Shown here: piece by piece, positions 55,683 to 64,000 of the stretch
Position numbering within the stretch: the stretch's first letter is position 1
How the letters are laid out: each line of letters starts with the position of its first letter
Source of the DNA: Salvator merianae
Taxonomy: Eukaryota; Chordata; Lepidosauria; Squamata; Teiidae
Direction of reading: 5' to 3'
DNA length: 64,000 nt
Assembly: GCA_003586115.2 (NCBI GenBank)
Contig: QVOM02000112.1
Coordinates: 52,845,638-52,909,637, forward strand
Notes under the pieces: model-generated
What the model saw: only the letters and a program-made list of their open reading frames with translations
Database searches by the model: none
What the model was told of the DNA's origin: nothing
Made by a program: the position numbers and the translations under genes

Positions 55683-58434
55683 GAGTGGGATGTTTGGAAG
55701 GCTAACTGCTAAATTCTTGAGATTAGTACACTTAACTGTTCTTTTTATAAAAAAGAGAGAGAGAGAAGTCCTCCCTTTTTATTATTTTAAAACAAATCTG
55801 TGCTAATTCCCTTGAAAGGTTTTTTAAAAGTCTCCTTAACTCTCATCGGTACAGATACCCCAATTGAGTGTATGTGTAGATGCATGTTTTTTTGTATGCG
55901 GTTTGAAACAATAGGATTATGTAGGATATTTTTGCAATTTTAGGACACCCCACCAGGGAAAAATCCCAGCAGAAATCAGACAAATGTCATACAGGTTTGA
56001 CTGCAGGGACTGTAAATAAGTGAGATACAAAGCATCTTAATTCTACACAAATTGCATTTTTTTTCACCTGTATTGCTGGAGGTTAAACAGAAAGAGAAGC
56101 AAGCAGCTGCCAGTGGCACACTTGACAATTTCTGTCATCATCTACCTGTTGCAGAAAAATTCACTGAAGGGCTGTCATGGATTTTTTGGCAAGGCAAACA
56201 TTTAGGAATCTTAAGCAGTGCAGATTACTGGTTTGCAACATAGATTGCTTTAACAGTCCATCCCCCACTGCAGAACTCTGCAGAACTCTGTAGCCCACCC
56301 ACAAGAATTTCAGCTTAATAATTCTATCCTTTGATCATTTTCAGTTGCAACAGGTGTTTTTTTTTTTTTCAATTAATAGAAAAAAATTATAAAGGCCTTT
56401 TATTCGCCGTGCTTTATTATGCTGGAGTATATCCTGGACTGGGGGACTGCTGTCCACGTGCTAGAGCAGACTATATCAGGGCCTGAGAGCCAAACCATTT
56501 GTTCTCATACCACCCCATTCATTAATGTATTTTATGCCCTCAGCAAACCGATATTTATAAATTAAAGAGTTGTACCTCAGACTGTTCCCAGAATGAATAA
56601 TTGTCTTGACCTTGAATTCCAGACTGTCTTTCTTTTAGGTGATGACATAGGCTGTGATCATACTAGGGATTTTTAAAACTGCCTGAATAAAATGAGCAAA
56701 TAATCCCTAGGCGGACAGAAAAAAAGCCTTCCAAACAGAGAGTCGATTCAAATAGTTGATTCAAAACTCACCTGAAGTGCAACCTATTTGCTTCAAAAGG
56801 CAACTTACCATGACTGCAGGGGGTGCTTCTCACTGATTGGCGTCTGGATTAGAACTCCCTGCTGCTTTGCTGAAGCAGTTTCCAACTCCTTAACTGCCAG
56901 GTTTTTGTTTTCAATTGCAAATGAAATGGTTTTTAATTGAAGTCTCTCTCTCTTCACTTTGCATTTTTGTATGAAATCTATGTGCTTTTTAAGTACATTT
57001 CTAAGGAAGGCAGTATAGGGGTAACATTTTTAGCTTCAGGTTTGTTCGATCTGCTTAATTATTGAGTTCAAAAGGAAACTCTGGCTGCCAGCAAGAGCTT
57101 ACAGATGCCCCTCCCTGATTGTCTGATGGGTTTCTCCTCCAAGCAAAAGGCTGTGACTGGTGGAGGCGCTCCCAGCTCAAAGTAAGGCAACTCAAGGGTT
57201 TTTTTCTCCAAGCTGTTAAAGGGGAGAATAATTACTGGCTTGGAGGCAGGATAAGCTGATTGTTTTTATTTCCAGTTTGACCCCCAGGATCAAATTCACC
57301 CAGAAGGCGACTGAAATAGCTAGTCTGAACACACCCCTAGGCATTGATTCATCAGATAGCCTACTTTCAAGACAGGCTGAAGACCATTGTCTTTCTCAGC
57401 CATCAGGCTTCAGTCTGAATTGTTTCTGAGCAATAGAATCTTTATGGGAATATAGAACATCTTTGCCTATAGTTTTTTCTAAAGCTCTTCAATCCCTATA
57501 TCAGAACACAATTTAGAAATTCATCTTGTCTTTTTCCCTATCTGCTGGAACAGTCCAACTAGAGTGACCAGGCTTTTACTGCGCATAAGTTTCAACGTTT
57601 CTAATATTTATTTATTTATTTGTAGCAGACCTCTTTGCAGCAAACCATGCATATAGATCAGGGGTTGCCTGGGTGGCACTCTAGGACACAGTAGCTTCCT
57701 TTTTGCAGTTGCAAAGCTTCTGATAGCCTCATTTGTTTCCTGGAGGAAAGAAGCAGAGAAAGAATATGATGCCCACAGCACATCCTCAGGGTTTCATAGA
57801 TCCAGAAGATTCTCAGCTGCTGATGCTAGTGAGACTGAATGTTGTGCCGTTGATTAAAGATTGTGACAATCACCCTTACTATAAGGATGATTATAATTTT
57901 CAGATTGTACAGGTGTAGGGAGGCTGAGTTGGCCACTTTGTGCACCATGTGTGTGCATATGGTGTGAATGTTCATTGGAAGGATTCTTTAGGGATCCTTT
58001 ACTCTCCAACAGAATTTTTCAGTGCATGCACACAAATCACAGTGCAGTACTCGTCCCAAGTGCTACATTGAGGGCTAATCACCGTGTTCCCTCTTACACT
58101 TTGATTAAATACATGAGACTCACCCTGCCCCCCGAAAAGGGTATCTGGAAGTAGATTTAATTAACAATGTTGACAGAATTTTCTCTTTTTAAAATTCTTC
58201 CTTAGAGAATATGATTTGTGACACTTTTGGTGATTTCATGCTTAATTGATTGGAAGAGGGTCAAGGTTAACACACACACTGATAAAATAATGGTAGATTT
58301 ATTGCCATGTGTGAACATACATCTTTTTGGAAGGGGAGAAGGAAGCAGAAGGATGTTGAAACTCAATACAGAGGGATTTGGGGCTCTTCATATATACATA
58401 TTACATGCAAGTGAAGGTTATGATAGCTGATTTA
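55683..58434. other. Mostly unassigned DNA
   Basis: The only candidate element is a degenerate arm of the 15118-type palindrome at 56410-56492 (CTGGAGTATATCCTGGACTGGGGG...CGTGCTAGAGCAGACTAT). The frame at 57733-57918 has no domain I recognise. Confidence 0.4.
56410..56492. mobile_element. Degenerate arm of the 15118-type palindromic element
   Basis: GCTTTATTATGCTGGAGTATATCC...GGGACTGCTGTCCACGTGCTAGAGCAGACTATATCAGG follows the arm order TTATTCTGGATTATATCCC...CTGCCATCCACATGCTAGTGCAGACTATGGTAGG with many changes. Confidence 0.4.
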
Positions 58435-58436
58435 AT

Positions 58437-60960
58437 CTTCCCTTAATTTATTGTTATTATTCATTATTTAAGACATTTATAGACCACTTTTGATTTTTAA
58501 AAATCTCAAAGTGGTTTACAGGAAAAACAGCACAAACACAAAGAGAGGAAGAACAGTAGTTAAAAGCATTTTAATTGGGTAACCAGGGAAGAAGCAGACA
58601 CTCACATAGGGAATGTCTAAGTAAAATAAATAGATTTTTAATAGGCACCTATAATCTGTAACTATAGGCACCTCACAAACAGCAGAAAGGAGGCATTCCA
58701 AAGGGAATGTGCTATCACTGAGGAGATTTAACTGCAAGTCATTGTAAGGTGGCATTCTGTATTACATGCAACCTGCAGTAAGACCTCTCTGAATGATTTC
58801 AGAGCTCTTCCAGGGTTGTATCAGGAGAGACATTTTTAAAGTATTATTGCCCCAAGTTGTTTAGGACCTTATATGTCAAGCACAAAATCTTAAACCTGGT
58901 AGCTAACTGGCATCTAGTGACCTTGCATAAGCACAGGTGTGATGCGTGTCCAAGCAGGCACCACACTCAGCATCCTGGCCACCACATTTTGCATTAGTTG
59001 CAGTTTTCACAGCAGAAACAAAGGTAATCCCACATATAGCACATTACAATAGTCTAAATGTGAGGATACCAGGGCATTGGACAACAATAGCCAGGCTATC
59101 CCTGTCAAGAAGAGATTGTAGCTGGTATACCAACCAAAAGTGGTGATAGGCACTCCTGGCCACAGAGATCCCCAGAGTCTTACTGGACAGAGATGACTCC
59201 AAGAGCATCCCCAAACTACACATCTATTTCTTCTGAGGGAGTAGAACTCCATCTAGAACAGGCAAAGCCCCCAATTCCTGGACCTTGGTACTTCCTACTC
59301 ATAAAGTGTCTTATCAGGGTTCAGCCTCAGTTTATTGGCCCTTACCAGCCCATCACTGCATCCAGACACTGGTTCAGGGTTTTCATAGCCTCTCTTGATT
59401 GAGGTGTTATTGAGAAATAGATCTGAGTGTCATCAACCTGTGACATCTGGCCTCAAGGTCACACCCAATGGCTTCATATGGATTTTAAATAGTATTGGTG
59501 ACAAAATTGTTTTGTCACCCGTAGCCCAGTTTCCAGAGTACAGAGTTACAGTCACCTAATGCTATTTTATAGGATTGCTTCTACAAGTAGGAGGAGAACC
59601 ACAGTGTCTTCCACTCCCATCTCTTGTAGGTGATGCAAAAGGATAAGTCAATGGTATCAAAGACCACTGAAAGATCAAGAAAAAATCACCTGAGTTGTAC
59701 TTTTTCTGTCCCTCTCCTTCATAAGTGACCAAAGCTCGTTCTGTCCCACAACCAGGCCTGAGCCCATATGGAGATAGTTCCAGAGAATCATTTTTGTCCC
59801 AAGAACACCTGCAGCTGCATAGCAACTGCCCTCTCCAAGTTGTCCTATAAAGGTATATTTGCAACTGGAGAGAATTAGTACACACTTCAGAATCCAAGAT
59901 GGACTTATTTTGGAGAAGATGAACCATGGTCCCTTTAGGGACTCATGGCACCATCCCATCCCATAGGAAACATTCACTACATGTTGGACCCACCCAGCCA
60001 TTTGTGCATGGCTTGCTCCAATAAGCCAGGATGGGCAAGGGCCAAGGGAGCATGTTGTGTAATGAACACCTGTGAGTGTTTTGTCCACATCACTAACTGT
60101 TAAAAACTGGAAGTGATCCCATAAAAATGGACCAGGCAGTGCAATGGACATCTCATCAGACACTGTATCCAAAGTGACATTCAAGATGGCATGAAGATGA
60201 GCAATTTTATCCTCAAAGTATTTTGCAGCAGGCTTCTGAGGGCTCCAGTACCAAATTTAATGGAGCAGATGACTGCAGTCCTTTTGCCACTCCAGAGACA
60301 TCTGCTAGTTAGTTAACTGTGGCTGCAGTGGAGGTTGAAGTGTAAACTTTCTGTCCGGCCTTCACAGCTGTGCTGTAGGTATGATTATGTGTTCTTCCAC
60401 ATACTTGGTCATCTCAGTGATGTGGAACTTCATCACCTGGAGTTCCTCAGAAAACCAAGGAACAGTTCAAACTCCACAGGATCAAAAGGGCACTCAGGAG
60501 CAATTGTGTCATCAGCTTATCATGTCCCCCTGTTCCATAGGTCTGTGAGAGTCTCAACAAGATCACCAGTCTGACTTCTGAAAATTCTCCAGAACATTCA
60601 AGAAACTTTCAGATTCCATAAGGCTCCAAGGATGGACCATCTTAATATGTACCCCACCCTTGTGATAGGGTAATGCTGTTGTAATATCAATGTTCACCAA
60701 ACTGAGCCCTATAGCTGTCATGCAGGTCACAAAGTCTCAGGGTAGTCCTATGAGGGTACTCTGTGCATGAATGGTGAAGTTCCTCAGGACTATTGTTCTA
60801 GGGTTCTCTAGCACTGCATGGAGATTTCTTCTGCTAGCTCAGTCAAGGTGGCTGTTGTGTGGTAGGTGGGTGGTACACCAACAGCATCCCCAGTCTGTCC
60901 CTTGGCCCATCACATGGTATGGGATCTCAGAGCCACTTTGGTGTGTAGGGTTTTTTTTTG
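58437..60960 (-). pseudogene. L2 LINE ORF2 with 3' end, long antisense copy
   Basis: In sense order from 60960: endonuclease remnants at 60830-60640 (a GDFNxHAE-like RNFTIHAQSTLIGLP, then NIDITTALPYHKGG); the stretch at 60060-59990 SLGPCPSWLIGASHAQMAGW, the L2 block DPCPSWLxK; at 59790-59720 PYGLRPGCGTERALVTYEGE for QSGFRPGHGVETALVALVDD; near 59380-59330 LNQCLDAVMGW; near 59085-59030 a SHLDYCNVLYVGLPL block. The 3' tail ends AAACCACTTTGAGATTTTTAAAAATC at about 58440. The reverse transcriptase active-site region has lost its YADD. Numerous stops. About 2.5 kb: the longest L2 here. Confidence 0.75.
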
Positions 60961-63567
60961 GTGGGAAGAATGGACCAAAGGAAGTGATAACATGTAAGCA
61001 CTTCCCTTGTCTCTCCCTCCTGAAACCATGCCATCCTTCCCAGCCCTGGAATAGAAGCACTCCCTTTCTCTTCTCCTCTTTTTCTGTACTCCAGGCACAT
61101 TCACAACACACACAAACACAATCACACAAAAGCACCAAGAAAGACAGGATTAAACCAAAACAAACTACCCACCCCAAGAAGAAGGCAGCCCACCAAATAG
61201 TTGAGGTATAGCTAAAAAGGAAAGGAAGCCTAGGAGCAGATGGGGCACTGTGGTAGATTCGCCTGCTGCCACAAGCACCTTTCTTTTGTAGCCCAGCTGA
61301 ACCTGGCAGATGTTTCAATGAGATGCTAGTTGCTTGGTTGCTTGATTAGGCCCCAGTCCTACTCATAAGCCAGAGGAAGCAGGTAGCAGTCCCTCAGGTT
61401 CAGTTCAGTTGGAGGAACTGTTGCAAATTCCAGACAGAAAGGCCACCATCTCACACTAGTAAGCCTATTTGGGCTAAAAATAGTCTTCCCTCCTGCAGCA
61501 AGCCTTCAAACTTCTGGCCAGATGTGGAAGTAGAAAGGCGGACTGCTTTCTTTTCCATTAATAGTGATGCAGAAGCAGAACTTTGAGCAAATGCAGTTGG
61601 TTTGGGGGTCACTTCTGAATGTTGGGTATATTTCCACAAAATAATTTTCTGTAATTTAGAACAATCTATTCAGAAAACACAGGAAGTTGCAAGCAACATG
61701 TGTGACCTGCCTTTTGTTTCTACTCACTTAGCTACTTTAGGTTTTCTTTTTTTCCCCTCACAATGACCCCTGTACAAGAGCAGTTCTAGTAATTCTATGA
61801 CAGAACAAAAAAAGAATTATTCCATTGCCATGGCAACATAAATTCACATTCTGCAGGTACAGCAGCTGCCAGTTAGGCCACTGACTAAATGAAGGCTCCT
61901 GAAGGTGCTTTGTTCTGCAGCACTTGGACAAAAATAACTTGGCCTGCCACAATTTCCCACAAACCCACAGAGAGAAGGAGGATTAAACTGACTGGCAAGC
62001 AGGCTGTCAAGTCATTTAGCATCTTCTAGCTGAGATGAAGTCACTGTAAACATGTGAAGGGGAAGACGGTTCTGGTTGGCACACTATTTTCATGGCCTTA
62101 ACAGTAAAATATTTATGTCCTTGAAAATAATCTTAAAATACATTCCATCTACTGTACCCTAGGGCATAAAACTTAATTTGTTTTACCGCAGAACCAATAT
62201 GATTCTGTGCTTAGAGGGAATTAATTATCATGTTGTGCAAAGTGATAAAGATAAAAACCAATCAGTTACTTAAAATTAATTTTAATTTAAATAAGACAGA
62301 TTTCTAAAAATTCTGCTCTGAGGTATAGCTTTTTTTTAAAAAAAATAAAAAGTAAAAATGAGATCCATAATAGCTTCTACAATCATGACCAGACAGAAGC
62401 CCAGCCTGAAATTTTGCATCACTTCACTGCTCTTATTAATATCAAAGGCAGTTTGGATGCCATTTGGCTGTATTTTTTGTGCAGATAGAGGAACAGAGCT
62501 GTACCATTGGCAGACATATTGAAAGCATGGCGAGTCTCGGGTTATTTTGTTTGCGTTTTTAGAGTCTTTTAAAAAAGAAATGTGTGGAAAATTGAAGATG
62601 TGGAAGACACAGGCCCTCTCCTCTTAGTTTGCAGGTGCCCAAGGGTGTGGCTTTGGGTGTTGCATTTCTACTTTCGAGGACATGAAGTACCTACCCGAAG
62701 AGCACAATACTCACCACAGGCACCCGGAAACAACGGGGCAAAATCTAACTCCAAATTACAGCTCCATTCCATGCATCTTGAAATGGAGACTAGGACGTGC
62801 CCAGCAGCATGGACACTTCTACAGAGGCGTCCACTAGACATCTCCACTATGGCTATGAAGACCTGGCTATACTTTCTGAAGACATATTGAAAGTACTCTG
62901 AAAGTAAAGTTAAACATCAGAGTGAAAATGAATTCAGTACTTAATGGGCAGCAGTTCAGATTTCAACTAGAAGAAGAAGGTTCAAATAGATTGGAAGCTC
63001 CAACTGAAAGGACATCAGAAGTACTAGACTGAGATCCTTGATCCCAATATTGAGCCTGAATCGAGACACTGTTAACTGAGAATCCCACTCAGATTGTGCA
63101 CCCATCTTGGCCAGGGACTGTGCTACTTGTATAGGAATAGTTTTTTTAGTTATTCATGCTTTGGCAAACGGGGAAGCTAACTGCAAAGGATTATGATACT
63201 GACTTTTTAAGGAATCTGAAGCTTTAATTAGTTGAAGATTCCATGGGAAGATGACTAGCTAGTAATCTTCTACTAGTATTTTTGTCATTTGTTTTCTGAC
63301 TTTCAGTATGTTTCCAGTCCTAAATCCAAATGTTGTTTTCTTTAAGGCTCCATAGAACTTTAGATTTTCCCTTCCGAGTATACATACTGAGGCTTTGTCA
63401 TCTTCCTCAGACATTTCTCTTCAGATGCCCTCAGCAGTTGCGATTCATTGTCTGGCTACTAACAGCAATGCTTTTTCGTTGGCGGCAACTCAAGAATGCA
63501 CTTCCCAGAGAGAATGGATAGCATTCCGTATTATTTATTTTGTAGTGTCAGCAATCTACCTTAGTTA
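60961..63567. other. Unassigned DNA
   Basis: No recognised element in 2.6 kb. Frames at 60771-61211 and 60839-61318 overlap in opposite senses and contain a (CA)n-like patch (61094-61130). The frame at 62582-62890 (102 codons) has no domain that I recognise. Confidence 0.4.
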
Positions 63568-63815
63568 ATATAAGAAACTCCACCAGCAGCACATGAGCAC
63601 ACTGCTTGCTCTGCTTGCAGTCTCCCAGCAGCTGGCCTTCAGAGACATACCACCTCTTACTGCCATTAGGACTAATGGACTTTGATAGCCCTGACTTCCA
63701 TGAATTGACCCAAACCTTTTGTGAAGCCACGCTACTAGTCAACACCGTATCTCATGGGTGTGAATTCCAAAGTTTAACTATACATTGTATAAATTAATAC
63801 TTCATTTTGTCTGTC
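63568..63815 (-). mobile_element. Old CR1-family LINE, 3' end, antisense
   Basis: TATAAGAAACTCC at the start, then CACATGAGCACACTGC...GCCCTGACTTCCATGAATTGACCCAAACC and GGTGTGAATTCCAAAGTTTAACTATAC, matches the order of the old CR1 at 22705-23050 (CAACTTTCATGAATGCATCC, AGTGAACTGCAATGTTTCC). It ends near CTGATTTG, matching the younger frame's 3' region. Confidence 0.6.
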
Positions 63816-63847
63816 CTGATTTGCTCAGCATTTAGGGAGTGGCGCCT

Positions 63848-63928
63848 GCCATAGTCTGCACCAGTGTGGGGATGGTAGGTCCCTATTTCAGGATGTTATC
63901 TGGGTTAAGGCCTAGTCCAGAAAGGTCT
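63848..63928. mobile_element. Half copy of the 15118-type palindromic element
   Basis: GCCATAGTCTGCACC...GGGATGGTAGGTCCCTATTTCAGGATGTTATC and AAGGCCTAGTCCAGAAAGGTC match the right arm of 15118-15297 with several changes. Confidence 0.6.
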
Positions 63929-64000
63929 TAAAGCTGGCCTTACTTTGTTCTGTTAGATGGTTGGTATATTTAGGCAGGGGGTGCAGTGGCATGAAGAGCA

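Noticed and set aside
62582..62890. 102-codon plus-strand frame as a gene
   Set aside because: Composition and sequence suggest no known domain, and no upstream or downstream exon is visible.

Overview
The window reads as non-coding chromosomal DNA from a squamate reptile (lizard or snake), probably an intron or an intergenic region. I found no host protein-coding exon, tRNA gene or rRNA gene that I can defend. The lineage call rests on the repeats seen together: young CR1 LINEs ending in an 8-bp ATTCTATG tail, a second CR1 lineage ending in TTCTTATG, a nearly full-length BovB (RTE) LINE, long L2 LINEs, an R4/Dong-like LINE and many short palindromic DNA transposons. CR1 plus BovB plus L2 plus R4 is typical of squamates. 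No trait in the sequence identifies the species.

Layout. 0-7 kb: a hAT-like transposon end with a G-rich, TATA-bearing stretch, a CR1-B 3' end, L2 tails, one short transposon, an antisense CR1-B, and a 62-nt perfect inverted repeat (4075-4136 against 6010-6071). 7-18 kb: mostly unassigned DNA with a decayed tandem repeat, two related repeats each holding a (TTCC)n tract, and a 180-bp near-complete palindrome at 15.1 kb. 18.6-20.6 kb: decayed sense L2. 22.7-23.3 kb: antisense old CR1. 25.5-27.3 kb: the best preserved coding relic, a CR1 reverse transcriptase broken by one 32-bp duplication and one in-frame stop. 27.3-32.5 kb: nothing recognised. 32.5-35.2 kb: CR1-B, then palindromic DNA transposons. 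35.9-38.9 kb: antisense BovB with endonuclease and reverse transcriptase remnants. 39.4-45.2 kb: palindromic elements, a CR1-A/CR1-B junction, an L2 tail and a strong 63-bp-arm hairpin. 48.2-48.7 kb: a second young CR1-A 3' end. 51.8-53.5 kb: antisense R4-like LINE split by a short transposon. 53.7-55.4 kb: composite pyrimidine microsatellite, CR1-B with an inverted tail, and a palindromic element. 58.4-61.0 kb: long antisense L2. 63.6-63.9 kb: old CR1 and a short transposon end.

The genes do not act together: each is an independent, mostly dead mobile element. The window's value is as a layered record. L2, R4 and the old CR1 are heavily decayed, BovB and CR1-B are intermediate, and CR1-A is young: two copies differ at about 14 of about 467 aligned positions by my count. 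The least explained signals are the perfect inverted repeat, the set of short elements sharing one terminal consensus near GGCCYNTTYNCACTT, and the hairpin at 44.5 kb. All assignments come from reading the sequence and remembered family features; no database search was run.
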